NCBI RefSeq assembly: GCF_025264685.1
Contig: NZ_CP073721.1
Span: 2,657,001-2,721,000 of the forward strand
Length of the DNA stretch: 64,000 nucleotides
Direction: 5' to 3'
Source of the DNA: Dactylosporangium roseum
GTDB lineage: Bacteria > Actinomycetota > Actinomycetes > Mycobacteriales > Micromonosporaceae
Positions 1 to 8,641 of the stretch are shown one piece after another. How positions within the stretch are numbered: position 1 is the stretch's first letter; every line of letters begins with the position of its first letter. Under the pieces are notes generated by a model that was not told the DNA's origin, made no database searches, and saw only the letters and a program-made list of their open reading frames with translations. A program made the position numbers and the translations under genes.

Positions 1-381
1 CGCGCCTGCCTTGACCGCACCGTCGAGTACCTCAAGGTCCGCGAGCAGTTCGGCCGCGCGATCGGGTCGTTCCAGGCCCTCAAGCACCGCTGCGCCGATC
101 TCGCCGTTGCCGTCGCCGGAGCGAGGGCCACGGCCGACCACCTCGTCACAACGCTGCGCACCGGCGCCGCCACCCGCTCGCACGACGCGGCACTGGCCAA
201 GCTCGTGTGCACCGACACGCTGATGAGCGTCGCAGCCGAGGCGATCCAGATGCACGGCGGCATCGGGTTCACCTTCGAGCACGACGCGCATCTGTTCTTC
301 AAGCGCGGCAAGTCGGCCCAACTGCTGGCCGGTTCCCCGGCGGTGGTTCGCGCCGAGGTGGCAGCGCTCGCCGGTCTCTGA
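1..381 (+). CDS. Acyl-CoA dehydrogenase, C-terminal part (cut by window edge)
   Basis: Open from base 1 to a TGA at 379-381; only the last 126 residues are present. They contain the C-terminal helical domain of an acyl-CoA dehydrogenase: the FAD/substrate motif REQFGRAIGSFQALKH near the start and the family signature IQMHGGIGFTFEHDAHLFFKR. The short ending resembles the FadE32/FadE33 type of small subunit. Acyl-CoA dehydrogenases introduce an alpha-beta double bond into acyl-CoAs using FAD. The neighbourhood (FadD3-, Ipd- and EchA20-like genes) suggests a role in the HIP-CoA part of steroid degradation, and shows that the cluster continues to the left of the window. Subunit assignment is inference. 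Confidence 0.9.
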   Translation, partial: RACLDRTVEYLKVREQFGRAIGSFQALKHRCADLAVAVAGARATADHLVTTLRTGAATRSHDAALAKLVCTDTLMSVAAEAIQMHGGIGFTFEHDAHLFFKRGKSAQLLAGSPAVVRAEVAALAGL

Positions 382-411
382 GCCGGCTGCCGACCTCCGC
401 GGGGGCGGCAG

Positions 412-459
412 CGCACGACAGAGGGGTCCGCACCGACGTGCGGACCCCTCTGTCGTGCG
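412..459. terminator. Bidirectional hairpin terminator between convergent genes
   Basis: Perfect 22-bp inverted repeat, left arm 412-433 and right arm 438-459, with the four-base loop CGAC. It lies between the stop of the rightward dehydrogenase (381) and the stop of the leftward SDR (472), where a terminator shared by two convergent genes is expected. There is no T-tract, as is usual in GC-rich actinomycetes. Confidence 0.75.
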
Positions 460-471
460 TGCCCCGCGGGC

Positions 472-1287
472 TCAGCCGAGTGGTCCGGTGCCGGGCGGCT
501 GGGCGGCCAGGTGCCGCGACGGTATCTCACCGCCACCGGCGACGACGATCTCCGTGCCGGTGATGTAGCCGGCCAGCGGCGAGGCGAGTAACAGGCAGGC
601 CGCGGCGATGTCGGCCGGGGTGGCCATCCGCCGCATGGGGATCGTCCGGGCCACGCGCTCCTGTCCCGCCTCGTCGCCGTAGTAGAGGTGCGAGAGTTCG
701 GTCTGTACGAGACCCACCGTCACCTGGTTGACCCGCACGGCTGGCGCGAAGTCGATCCCGAGGCACCGGGTCAGCATCGTCAGGCCTGCCTTGGCGGCGG
801 CGTACGCGGCGGTGTCCGGGGCCGGGTTGGCCCCGGCGACCGAGCCGATGTTGATGATCGTCCCGCCGCCCTGACGCTGCATGACCTCGTTGGCCGGCTG
901 GGCGACGTAGAACGGAGCGAGCAGGTTGAGCGTGACGATCGCCGAGACAAAGCGCGGGGAGACCGTCGCGGTGTCGGCGCTCGGCGCGCCACCGGCGTTG
1001 TTGACCAGGATGTCGAGCCGGCCGAACCGGTCCACCGCCGCGGCGACGAGGGCTTTGGCCTGCTCCGGGTCCCGTACGTCCGACTGGACGAAGACGGGCG
1101 TGCGTCCGTCGACCTCGGGCAGTCGCTCGGGCTCGCTGCGGCCGCATACGAGCACCTGCGCCCCGGCCTTGAGGAAGGCGCGGGTGATCTCGGCGCCGAT
1201 GCCACGGGTGCCTCCGGTGACAATGGCGACCTGGCCGGTCAGGTCCACGCCCCCGGGCGTCGCGGGCGTGGTGGGGGACTGGGTCAT
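472..1287 (-). CDS. SDR-family oxidoreductase
   Basis: 271-residue classical short-chain dehydrogenase/reductase. Visible motifs: the NAD(P)-binding TGGTRGIG near residue 25, the NNAG structural motif, a Ser in INIGSVAG and the catalytic YAAAK. The start at 1287 is preferred over upstream alternatives because GGAAGGA sits just upstream. The gene is divergent from the fadD3-like gene, with a KstR2-type operator (1367-1380) between them, so it probably belongs to the same regulon and oxidises or reduces a hydroxy/keto group of a ring-degradation intermediate. The exact substrate cannot be read from the sequence. Confidence 0.88.
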   Translation of the reverse strand: MTQSPTTPATPGGVDLTGQVAIVTGGTRGIGAEITRAFLKAGAQVLVCGRSEPERLPEVDGRTPVFVQSDVRDPEQAKALVAAAVDRFGRLDILVNNAGGAPSADTATVSPRFVSAIVTLNLLAPFYVAQPANEVMQRQGGGTIINIGSVAGANPAPDTAAYAAAKAGLTMLTRCLGIDFAPAVRVNQVTVGLVQTELSHLYYGDEAGQERVARTIPMRRMATPADIAAACLLLASPLAGYITGTEIVVAGGGEIPSRHLAAQPPGTGPLG

Positions 1288-1366
1288 CGAAGTCCTTCCG
1301 TGGATACTCGGCCTTCCGGCCGCGGTGCCTCGCCGGCGGCGTGGCCGGGCGTCGCCACGCGAGTCT

Positions 1367-1380
1367 AGCAAGCGCTTGGT
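1367..1380. promoter_or_regulatory. KstR2-type operator
   Basis: AGCAAGCGCTTGGT matches the KstR2 consensus AnCAAGnnCTTGnT at every fixed position. It lies in the 147-bp gap between the leftward SDR (start 1287) and the rightward fadD3-like gene (start 1435), where one TetR-type repressor site could control both promoters. Confidence 0.8.
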
Positions 1381-1434
1381 TGGTGGGCTACGATCCGTTC
1401 CGACAAGTGACGGGCTCAGCGTGAGGAGCTACGC

Positions 1435-3051
1435 GTGAGTGGCGTGTTGACCACGATCCCCGCCCTGCTACGGCAGGCCGCGCAGGACGCCGCCGAGATC
1501 GAGGCCCTGGTCGACGGTGACGTGCGAATGACTTTCGCCGAGCTCGACGCGGCTGTCACGCGGTTCGCCAGGGCCGCGGTCGCGCACGGTCTCGAGCCCG
1601 GGGACCGCGTCGTCATCTGGGCCCCGAACAGCGCCGACTGGGTCATCAGCGCGCTCGGCGTGCTGGCCGCCGGAGGCGTGCTCTGCCCCGTCAACACCCG
1701 CTTCCGCGGGGAGGAGGCGCGACACGCCATCGCCAAGGTCCGGGCCACGATGGTCATCCTCGACGACACCTTCCTGCGCGCCAACTACCTGGCCGCGCTG
1801 CGCGGCGACGGGCCACCACCGGCCATCGGGCACCCCGTGCCGGCGCTGCCCTCGGTGCGCACCGTCGTCGACCTGTCCGCCACCGCCGGCCGCGACCGGG
1901 CCGGTGACGACGTGTGGTCCCTGGCCGACTTCACCGCGCTGGCCGACCAGGTCGACCCCGGCATCATCGACGGACGGATCGCGGCCATCGACCCCGAGAG
2001 CATGGCCGACATCCTGTTCACCTCAGGCACCACCGGCTACCCCAAGGGCGCGATGGTCTCGCACGCCTCGAACCTGCGCGTCGACCTGCAGTGGGCCCGG
2101 CTCGTCGGGCTGCGCCGCGGCGACCGCTACCTCATGGTCAACCCGTTCTTCCACAGCTTCGGCTACCGGGCCGGTATCCTGGCCTGCCTCCTCATGCGCG
2201 CCACGATCATCCCGGTCGCTGTGTTCGACGTCGAGACCGTGCTGCGCCTCATCGAGCGGGAACGCGTCACCGTCTTCCCCGGCGCGCCCACCGTCTACAC
2301 CTCCCTGCTCGATCACCCCGACTTCGGCGCCTACGACGTCAGCTCGGTGCGCCTGGCCGTCACCGGGGCCACGATCGTGCCGGTACCGCTGCTGCACCGG
2401 ATGCGCGAGGAGCTCGGCTTCCGCGACGTCATCACCGCCTACGGCCTGACCGAGACGTGCGGCACCGCGACCGTGTGCCCGCCCGACGCCGACCTCGAGC
2501 GGATCTCGACAAGCTGCGGACAGGCGATCCCGGGCACCGAGCTGCGGATCGCCGGTGCCGACGGACAGGCGCTGCCGGCCGGTGAGACCGGCGAGGTCCT
2601 CGTGCGTGGCTACAACGTGATGCTGGGCTACTTCGAGGACCCGGCGGCCACCGCGGAGGTCATCGACGAGGACGGCTGGCTGCACACCGGTGACGTCGGC
2701 TGGGTCGACGGGGATGGTTACCTGCGCATCACCGACCGGATCAAGGACGTCTACATGAACGGGGGCTTCAACGTCTACCCCGCCGAGGTCGAGCGCGTGC
2801 TGCGCGAGCACCCAGCGGTCCTCGACGTCGCCGTCGTCGGGGTCCCCGACGAGCGGATGGGCGAGGTCGGCAGGGCCTTCGTGCAGACCGTGACCGACTG
2901 GAGCGGGGACGAGTCGGTGCTCGTCGACCAGCTCGGGGAATGGTGCCGGGACCGGCTGGCCAACTTCAAGCGCCCCCGCAGCTTCAGCATCGTCCCGACC
3001 CTGCCACGAACCCCGAGCGGGAAGATCCAGAAGTTCAAGCTCACCGGGTGA
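1435..3051 (+). CDS. fadD3: Acyl-CoA synthetase, FadD3-like (HIP-CoA ligase candidate)
   Basis: 538-residue ANL-superfamily acyl-CoA ligase starting at GTG 1435 behind GAGGAGCT. Motifs in order: the P-loop FTSGTTGYPKGA (about 195-206), YGLTETCG (about 336), the hinge region with TGDVGWVDGDGYLRITDRIKD (about 421-441) and the C-terminal catalytic lysine motif RTPSGKIQK. These enzymes activate a carboxylate to acyl-AMP and then acyl-CoA. FadD3 in mycobacteria activates the bicyclic steroid remnant HIP and opens the KstR2-controlled pathway. The operator just upstream and the ipdAB/echA20 neighbourhood support that role. The family is certain; the substrate is inferred from context. Confidence 0.82.
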   Translation: MSGVLTTIPALLRQAAQDAAEIEALVDGDVRMTFAELDAAVTRFARAAVAHGLEPGDRVVIWAPNSADWVISALGVLAAGGVLCPVNTRFRGEEARHAIAKVRATMVILDDTFLRANYLAALRGDGPPPAIGHPVPALPSVRTVVDLSATAGRDRAGDDVWSLADFTALADQVDPGIIDGRIAAIDPESMADILFTSGTTGYPKGAMVSHASNLRVDLQWARLVGLRRGDRYLMVNPFFHSFGYRAGILACLLMRATIIPVAVFDVETVLRLIERERVTVFPGAPTVYTSLLDHPDFGAYDVSSVRLAVTGATIVPVPLLHRMREELGFRDVITAYGLTETCGTATVCPPDADLERISTSCGQAIPGTELRIAGADGQALPAGETGEVLVRGYNVMLGYFEDPAATAEVIDEDGWLHTGDVGWVDGDGYLRITDRIKDVYMNGGFNVYPAEVERVLREHPAVLDVAVVGVPDERMGEVGRAFVQTVTDWSGDESVLVDQLGEWCRDRLANFKRPRSFSIVPTLPRTPSGKIQKFKLTG

Positions 3052-3202
3052 GCCCGGCGTTCGCGGGTCCCGCCGCCGGGGTGCTGCCCCGAGACGCTCG
3101 TGTGGGCGCACCGGACCGGTCTCCCACGGCCTGCAGACCCGACCAGACCTGACATCGACGGCGTTGTCGTCACGGGCAGCAGCCTTAGAACCGGAGGACA
3201 CC

Positions 3203-4423
3203 ATGCAGGACGCAGTCATCGTCGCCGCGGCGCGTTCGCCGATCGGCCGGGCCTTCAAGGGCTCGCTGGCCTCGATGCGGGCCGACGACCTGGCCACCCA
3301 GATGATCCGGGCGGCCCTGGCCCAGGTACCGTCGCTCGACCCGACCCAGATCGACGACCTCATGCTCGGCTGCGCGCAGCCGGCCGGCGAGCAGGGCTGG
3401 GGCCTCGGGCGCGTCGTCGCCGTCGAGCTCGGGCTCGACCGGGTCCCCGGGACGACGGTGCAGCGCTACTGCGCGTCGAGCCTGCAGACGACCCGGATGG
3501 CGCTGCACGCCATCCGCGCCGGCGAGGCGGACATCCTCGTCTCCGCCGGGGTCGAGGTCGTCTCACACTTCGCCGCGGGCAAGGCCGACGGCATGCCGGA
3601 CACGAAGAACTCGATCTTCGCCGCGGCGGGGGAGCGCACCGCCGCCCGCGCCCAGGGCGGCGCCGGCCCGTGGACCGACCCGCGCGACACGGGTGAGCTG
3701 CCCGACGTCTACATCGCGATGGGCGAGACCGCTGAGAACGTCGCGAGCCGCCGCTGCGTGAGCCGCGCCGACCAGGACGAGTGGGCCGCCACGAGCCAGC
3801 AGCGGGCCCAGGCCGCGATCGAGTCGGGCTTCTTCGCCACCGACATCACCCCGGTGACCCTCGCCGACGGCACCGTCGTGGCCACCGACGACTGCCCCCG
3901 CGCTGGGGTGACCACCGAGTCGCTTGCCGGCCTCAACCCGGTCTTCCGGCCCGACGGCACGGTGACCGCGGGCAACTGTTGCCCGCTCAACGACGGCGCG
4001 GCCGCCCTCGTCATCATGTCCGGCCGCAAGGCCGCCGAGCTCGGCATCACGCCGCTGGCCCGGATCCTGTCCACGGGCGTTTCGGCGATCTCGCCGGAGA
4101 TCATGGGTCTCGGCCCGGTCGAGGCCTCGAAGCGGGCCCTCGCGCTGGCCGGGCTCTCGATGGCCGACATCGATCTCATCGAGCTCAATGAGGCGTTCGC
4201 CGCGCAGGTCGTCCCCTCGATCTGCGACCTCAAGGCCGACCCCGAGCGGGTCAACGTCCACGGCGGCGCGATCGCCCTTGGCCACCCGTTCGGCCAGACG
4301 GGAGCGCGGATGACGACGACGCTCATCAACGGGCTGCGGGCCCGGGACGGCCAGCTCGGTCTCGAGACGATGTGCACGGCCGGCGGTCAGGGCATGGCGA
4401 TGGTCGTCGAGCGGCTCTCGTAA
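3203..4423 (+). CDS. Thiolase / acetyl-CoA acetyltransferase (FadA6-like role)
   Basis: 406-residue thiolase. The start at ATG 3203 follows GGAGGA at 3193-3198. Catalytic residues are in place: nucleophile Cys in QRYCASSLQT (about residue 90), the His of GGAIALGHPFGQTGAR (about 359) and the second Cys in CTAGGQG near the end. Thiolases cleave a 3-ketoacyl-CoA with CoA. In the mycobacterial KstR2 regulon FadA6 has this role in C/D-ring degradation. The gene follows fadD3 by about 150 bp on the same strand, probably in one transcript. Membership of the FadA6 branch was not established by alignment, so no symbol is given. Confidence 0.88.
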   Translation: MQDAVIVAAARSPIGRAFKGSLASMRADDLATQMIRAALAQVPSLDPTQIDDLMLGCAQPAGEQGWGLGRVVAVELGLDRVPGTTVQRYCASSLQTTRMALHAIRAGEADILVSAGVEVVSHFAAGKADGMPDTKNSIFAAAGERTAARAQGGAGPWTDPRDTGELPDVYIAMGETAENVASRRCVSRADQDEWAATSQQRAQAAIESGFFATDITPVTLADGTVVATDDCPRAGVTTESLAGLNPVFRPDGTVTAGNCCPLNDGAAALVIMSGRKAAELGITPLARILSTGVSAISPEIMGLGPVEASKRALALAGLSMADIDLIELNEAFAAQVVPSICDLKADPERVNVHGGAIALGHPFGQTGARMTTTLINGLRARDGQLGLETMCTAGGQGMAMVVERLS

Positions 4424-4448
4424 CGCCCTGTGCCCATCCGGGACAGGC

Positions 4449-4472
4449 GCCCGGTCGCGTTCGCGACCGGGC
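4449..4472. terminator. Hairpin terminator between convergent genes
   Basis: GC-rich inverted repeat with arms GCCCGGTCGCG (4449-4459) and CGCGACCGGGC (4462-4472), separated by TT. It lies between the stop of the thiolase gene (4423) and the stop of the leftward phosphotransferase gene (4478). Confidence 0.6.
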
Positions 4473-4477
4473 GAGGG

Positions 4478-5554
4478 TCAGCGCCGGCGCAGCGCTGCCG
4501 CGAGGGTTGCGGCCCGGCCGGCGAGAGCGGCCGCCTGTTCGGCGAACGAGACGGCGGTGCGGTCGCCACCGCTCATCACGCCCTGCGCGACCCTGGTGTG
4601 CACGCCCTCGACGATGCACGCGGTCTTCCACCAGTTGTAGGCGACGAAGTAGTCGATCCGGGCCAGGTCGGTGCCGGTGGCGAGGCAGTACCGGGCGAGC
4701 AACTCGTCCCGGGTCGAGAAGCCGGGCAGGACCGTGGCCGGGTCGTGCAGCGCGCGGGCCGCGTCGTCGGCCTGCGCCCAGTAGACGAGCAGTTGGCCGA
4801 CGTCGGCCAAGGGGTCCCCGACCGTGGTCAGCTCCCAGTCGAGCACGCCCTGCACCCGCCACCGGTGGTCGAGCATGCAGTTGTCGAGGCGAAAGTCCCC
4901 GTGCACGATTCCCGAGCGGGACTGCTCGGGAGCCGTGGCCACGAGGTGCTCGTGCGCGGTTCGCAGGTCGGGCAGGTCGCGGATCCGGGTCCGGTGCCAG
5001 TTCTCGTGCCAGCGCCCGAGCTGGCGGGTGATGTAGTCCCGGCGATCGGCCAGACCCCCGAGCCCGATGAGCTCCGGCTCGAGTCCGTGCAGAGCCACGA
5101 GGGCGTCGACGAGCGTCGGGCCGATGAGCGCGCGGTCGGCCTCGGTGGTGTGCCGCTCGACGTCGGCGGGGCTGCGCAGGATCGTGCCGTCGAGGTGCTC
5201 GAGCACGACGAGAGGGGCGCCGGCCACCTCGCCCGTCTCCTCGACGGCGAGCACTCGCGGCACCGGGAGGTGGCCATGCAGGCCCCGAAGGATCCGCGCC
5301 TCGCGCAGCACGTCGTGCGCGGTGGCCGGGTGGTCCCCGAGCGGTGGACGTCGCAGCACGACGATGTGGCCGGCCGCGTCGGTGGTCCGGTAGGTGAGAT
5401 TGGAGCGTCCCCCGGCGATCAGCTCGTGTCGCAGGTTCCCGTGCAACTCGGGCACGGCTCGGCTGAGCCAGGCGTCGACCCCCACCGGGAGCCCGGCGGG
5501 TCGGGTGGTGCCGGCCGGGGCTGGACCCGTCTGCGCCTGACCTGCTGCTGTCAT
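4478..5554 (-). CDS. Aminoglycoside-phosphotransferase-fold kinase (ACAD10/11 kinase type)
   Basis: 358-residue APH/choline-kinase-fold phosphotransferase. It has the catalytic-loop motif HGDFRLDN (about 218-225) followed by the metal-binding DWELTTVGDP, and a lysine-poor ATP-binding N-lobe with VVLRRPPLG. ATG 5554 follows GAGGAGG. Such kinases are not aminoglycoside enzymes: they match the N-terminal kinase domain of ACAD10/ACAD11 and the bacterial LvaA type, which phosphorylate the hydroxyl of 4-hydroxyacyl-CoAs. Two KstR2-type sites lie upstream (5584, 5644), and an ACAD11-like dehydrogenase is encoded at 15050-16327. Phosphorylation of a hydroxyacyl-CoA in ring degradation is therefore a plausible role, but inferred. 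Confidence 0.85.
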   Translation of the reverse strand: MTAAGQAQTGPAPAGTTRPAGLPVGVDAWLSRAVPELHGNLRHELIAGGRSNLTYRTTDAAGHIVVLRRPPLGDHPATAHDVLREARILRGLHGHLPVPRVLAVEETGEVAGAPLVVLEHLDGTILRSPADVERHTTEADRALIGPTLVDALVALHGLEPELIGLGGLADRRDYITRQLGRWHENWHRTRIRDLPDLRTAHEHLVATAPEQSRSGIVHGDFRLDNCMLDHRWRVQGVLDWELTTVGDPLADVGQLLVYWAQADDAARALHDPATVLPGFSTRDELLARYCLATGTDLARIDYFVAYNWWKTACIVEGVHTRVAQGVMSGGDRTAVSFAEQAAALAGRAATLAAALRRR

Positions 5555-5583
5555 TGAGCGCCTCCTCGTGGTCGGGCGAGTTT

Positions 5584-5597
5584 AGCAAGCGCTTGGT
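5584..5597. promoter_or_regulatory. KstR2-type operator
   Basis: AGCAAGCGCTTGGT, identical to the site at 1367. It lies 30 bp upstream of the leftward kinase start (5554) and shares the divergent intergenic region with a second site at 5644. Confidence 0.8.
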
Positions 5598-5643
5598 TGG
5601 TTCGGAACGCCTCGGCTGCCGACACCCTGGGCGGGGGCGTACG

Positions 5644-5657
5644 GTCAAGCGCTTGTT
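5644..5657. promoter_or_regulatory. Second KstR2-type half of a double operator
   Basis: GTCAAGCGCTTGTT keeps the CAAG-CG-CTTG core and the final T of the consensus but has G in the first position. It is 60 bp from the site at 5584. The rest of the 470-bp kinase/isomerase gap (5658-6015) has no convincing gene and probably holds the isomerase promoter and leader. Confidence 0.65.
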
Positions 5658-6024
5658 ACGCTCCTTCGACACCTCCTGCCCATGGCGGGGGCAAGGATCT
5701 CCCTTGACCGGGGAAGGCCGCGCCGCCACCTGCCGGACAACCAGGCGACAGTTCAGTCGTGGGGTCCGCTCCGGTCGCGCGGCGGCCTCGTCGACAACGT
5801 CGGCGTCTTCGCCATGGGCCACGCCGGCACCGAGTCCGAGCGAACCCCGCCCGGTGCTCGTCGACCGTGCTGCGGCACGCGGCGTGGACCTCGGAGCGGG
5901 TCGCCGAGGCCGTGACGTCGCGGCCGCACCCGGCGCCCCTCGTGGTGCGCCGGGTGCGCACCGAATACCGGCTGACCCGGCGTCCGACACCTGAGCGACC
6001 GACACCCGAACCGACAGGAGCCCG

Positions 6025-6840
6025 ATGTCCACCACGATCAACCCGACCTGCGTCAGCGGCATGGCCGCGATGTCCTGGGCACTGCCCGCGGAGATCGCGA
6101 TGTACCGGCGCACCGGCACCGACCTCGTCGGCCTGCAGTGCGGCAAGGTCGCCGCCTTCGGCGTGCCGGCCCTCGGGGACCTGCTCGCCGAGCACGACGT
6201 ACGGCTCGGCTACCTCGTTCACGGCTTCACCGCCCACCCGGACGACGAGTCGGGCTGGGCGCGGCAGGTCGCGGCCCTGCGGGCCGGCGTCGTCAACGCC
6301 CGTACGCTCGGGGCCGACCTCGTCTACCTCACGTCGGGCCCCTCGGCCCACCTGACCTGGGAGGAGGCGGCCGACCGGTTCGCCGAGCGGATCGCCCCGG
6401 TCGTGGCCACCGCCCGTGAGCACGGGGTGCGCCTCGGCGTGGAGAACACCCTGCCGGTCAGGTGTGACCTCAGCTTCACCCACACCGCGCGGGACGCCTT
6501 CGCCCTGGCCGACCGCTGCGGCATCGGCATCTGCCTCGACCTCTACTGCTGCTGGCAGGAGCGGGGCCTGACCGACCTGGTCCGCGAGCGGGTCGCGCAG
6601 ATCGAGATCCTGCAGGTGTCCGACTTCCGGGTCGGCACCTCGACCTTCCCGAACCGGTGGGTGCCCGGGGACGCCGACCTGCCGATGGCCGGCCTGCTGG
6701 GGACCGTGCTGCGGGCCGGCTACACCGGCATCGTCGACGTCGAGCTGCTCGGCCCGGCCATCGAGGCCGAGGGCGCCGAGTCGGCGGTGACCCGCTCGGT
6801 CAGGTGGATGCGTGAGCAGATCGCGGCGGCGCGTCCCTGA
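6025..6840 (+). CDS. Sugar-phosphate isomerase/epimerase-like TIM barrel protein
   Basis: 271 residues, ATG 6025 behind ACAGGAG. It is a xylose-isomerase-like TIM barrel (AP endonuclease family 2 fold): strand motifs such as LGYLVHGFTAHPDD, LGADLVYLTSGPSAHL, VRLGVENTLPV with the conserved Glu-Asn, ICLDLYCCW, and a C-terminal GYTGIVDVELLGP with a metal-type Glu. Members isomerise or epimerise small polar molecules or cleave lactone-like substrates with a divalent metal. It sits between KstR2-type operators, so a role in the steroid-ring pathway is likely, but I know no assigned function for this family in that pathway. The substrate is unknown. Confidence 0.8.
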   Translation: MSTTINPTCVSGMAAMSWALPAEIAMYRRTGTDLVGLQCGKVAAFGVPALGDLLAEHDVRLGYLVHGFTAHPDDESGWARQVAALRAGVVNARTLGADLVYLTSGPSAHLTWEEAADRFAERIAPVVATAREHGVRLGVENTLPVRCDLSFTHTARDAFALADRCGIGICLDLYCCWQERGLTDLVRERVAQIEILQVSDFRVGTSTFPNRWVPGDADLPMAGLLGTVLRAGYTGIVDVELLGPAIEAEGAESAVTRSVRWMREQIAAARP

Positions 6841-6844
6841 GCGC

Positions 6845-7606
6845 TCAGGGCACGTCCGCCCACCGCGGCGGGCGCTTGGCGACGAACGCGGCCGCGCCTT
6901 CGGCGGCGTCCGGGCCGGCGAGCAACTCGAGGGTCGCGATCCGGTTGGCCGCGGCGAGGTCGCGTTCGCGGGTGTCCAGGCTCAGGTGCATGAGCCGCTT
7001 GGTCGCCAGCACCGCCGCCGGGGAGTGGGTCGCGATCCTGGCGCCGAGCGCGAGCGCGCGGGGGAGGACCTCTTCGGCGGGGACCACGACGTTGACCAGG
7101 CCAAGCTCGTAGGCACGGGCCGCCGGAAGCGGCTCGGTCGTCAACCCGACCTCGAGGGCGACGGCGAGCGGCAGCCGGCGGGGCAGGTCGGTGCCGCCCT
7201 CGGAGGCGGCGATGCCGCGCCCCACCTCGGGCAACGCGAAGTAGGCGTGCTCGGCCGCGACGACGAGGTCGCAGGCGAGGGCGAGTTCGAAGCCACCGCC
7301 GACAGCGGGCCCGTTCACCGCGGCGATGACCGGCTTGCGGTAGCCGCCGCGCAGCAGCGTCAGCGGGGAGCGGGCCACGTCGACCAGGCGCCCCTCGGCC
7401 GCGGCGCGCAGGTCCATCCCGGCGCTGAAGGACAGCTCGCCGGTGCCGGTCAGCAGGACCGTGCGCACGCCCGGGTCCGCGTCGTAGCCGAGCAGGGCGT
7501 CGGTCATCGCCAGGAGGGTCTCGGGGTCGAGGGCGTTGCGCACCTGCGGCCGATTGATCCTGACGACACCCACCGCGTCGACGCGCTCGCACACGACTGT
7601 GTCCAT
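6845..7606 (-). CDS. Enoyl-CoA hydratase/isomerase family protein
   Basis: 253-residue crotonase-fold enzyme starting at ATG 7606 behind a strong AAAGGAGG. It shows the oxyanion-hole segments SFSAGMDLRA and AVNGPAVGGGFELALACDL and the PEVGRGIAASEGG segment that carries a catalytic acid in hydratases. The end CRP-like tail KRPPRW is typical of the family. It hydrates a double bond or isomerises or hydrolyses a CoA thioester. It is divergent from ipdA with a KstR2-type site between them (7666-7679) and convergent with the TIM-barrel gene, only 4 bp away. The specific reaction is not clear. Confidence 0.88.
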   Translation of the reverse strand: MDTVVCERVDAVGVVRINRPQVRNALDPETLLAMTDALLGYDADPGVRTVLLTGTGELSFSAGMDLRAAAEGRLVDVARSPLTLLRGGYRKPVIAAVNGPAVGGGFELALACDLVVAAEHAYFALPEVGRGIAASEGGTDLPRRLPLAVALEVGLTTEPLPAARAYELGLVNVVVPAEEVLPRALALGARIATHSPAAVLATKRLMHLSLDTRERDLAAANRIATLELLAGPDAAEGAAAFVAKRPPRWADVP

Positions 7607-7665
7607 CGATTCATCCTCCTTCGTATCAGGGCCTTGACCCTTTCCCGGCGGCTGTTAATGTACCA

Positions 7666-7679
7666 ACCAAGCGCTTGCT
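7666..7679. promoter_or_regulatory. KstR2-type operator upstream of ipdAB operon
   Basis: ACCAAGCGCTTGCT fits AnCAAGnnCTTGnT fully. It is 60 bp upstream of the leftward crotonase gene and about 100 bp upstream of ipdA, so it probably controls both the short leftward transcript and the long rightward operon from ipdA to fadE. Confidence 0.82.
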
Positions 7680-7780
7680 TCACGGTGATCGACCGCGGAT
7701 GCCCGGCACGCGACTCGCCTCTCGCACCGCTCGCCGCCGCGCTGGAGCAGTGCCCCGACAGACGGAACGATGAGGGACAT

Positions 7781-8641
7781 ATGGCCGACAAGACTCTGAC
7801 AACCCGCGATGTCGTGTCGCGGATCGAATCCGGGATGACCGTCGGCATCGGGGGGTGGGGCTCCCGGCGCAAGCCGATGGCCCTCATACGCGAGATCTTG
7901 CGCTCCGACCTCAAGGATCTGACCGTCGTCAGCTACGGCGGGCCGGACGTCGGCCTGCTCTGCGCCGCGGGCAAGGTCAAGAAGGTCGTCTTCGGCTTCG
8001 TCTCGCTCGACAGCATCGCCCTCGACCCGCACTTCCGTGCCGCCCGGCAGAAGGGCGCGCTCGAGGTCGCCGAGTACGACGAGGGCATGCTTCAGTGGGG
8101 CCTGTACGCCGCCGGCATCCGCCTGCCCTTCCTGCCGACCCGCGCCGGGCTCGGATCGGACGTCATGAAGCACAACCCCACCCTCAAGCTCGTCCAGGAC
8201 CCGTACGGCACCGAGCGGCTCGTGGCCATGCCGTCGCTGCGGCTCGACGTGGCCCTCGTACACATGAACCGCGCCGACGCCCAGGGCAACGGTCAGTTCC
8301 TCGGGCCCGACCCGTACTTCGACGACCTTTACTGCCTCGCCGCCGAGCAGGCCTTCATGTCCTGCGAGCGGATCGTGCCCACAACCGAGCTCAGCGCCGC
8401 CGCGCACCCGGCGACCATCAAGATCAACCGCCAGCTCGTCACCGGCGTCGTCGAGACCCCGAACGGCGCGCACTTCACCTCCTGCGTCCCCGACTACGAG
8501 CGCGACGAGGCCTTCCAGCGTGAGTACGTCAAGGCCGCCGGCGACCGGCAGGCCTGGGCCGCCTTCGAGAAGCGGTACCTGTCTGGTACCGAGGATGACT
8601 ACCAGGCGGCCGTGGCCGCCCGAGCCGAGGAGGTTGCATGA
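7781..8641 (+). CDS. ipdA: CoA-transferase-type alpha subunit IpdA (COCHEA-CoA hydrolase)
   Basis: 286 residues from ATG 7781; the frame is open further upstream, but homology starts at MADKTLTTRDVV. A class I CoA-transferase alpha subunit fold: MTVGIGGWGSRRKPMAL (glycine-rich CoA loop), LTVVSYGGPDVGLL and the long region ending with HFTSCVPDYERDE, typical of IpdA. In mycobacteria and rhodococci IpdA-IpdB hydrolyses the last ring of the steroid (COCHEA-CoA) rather than moving CoA. The stop overlaps the start of ipdB as ATGA, so the subunits are translationally coupled. It is the first gene of a tightly spaced operon below the operator at 7666. Confidence 0.9.
   Translation: MADKTLTTRDVVSRIESGMTVGIGGWGSRRKPMALIREILRSDLKDLTVVSYGGPDVGLLCAAGKVKKVVFGFVSLDSIALDPHFRAARQKGALEVAEYDEGMLQWGLYAAGIRLPFLPTRAGLGSDVMKHNPTLKLVQDPYGTERLVAMPSLRLDVALVHMNRADAQGNGQFLGPDPYFDDLYCLAAEQAFMSCERIVPTTELSAAAHPATIKINRQLVTGVVETPNGAHFTSCVPDYERDEAFQREYVKAAGDRQAWAAFEKRYLSGTEDDYQAAVAARAEEVA

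Noticed and set aside
4478..5554. Aminoglycoside-resistance gene
   Set aside because: The APH fold is shared with kinases of small metabolites and acyl-CoAs; the ACAD10/11-like sequence and KstR2-type operators argue against antibiotic resistance.
2023..6146. Long antisense frames opposite the fadD3-like, thiolase and kinase genes
   Set aside because: Arg/Pro/Gly-rich shadow frames caused by high GC at third positions; no family motifs, while the opposite strand has complete conserved proteins.
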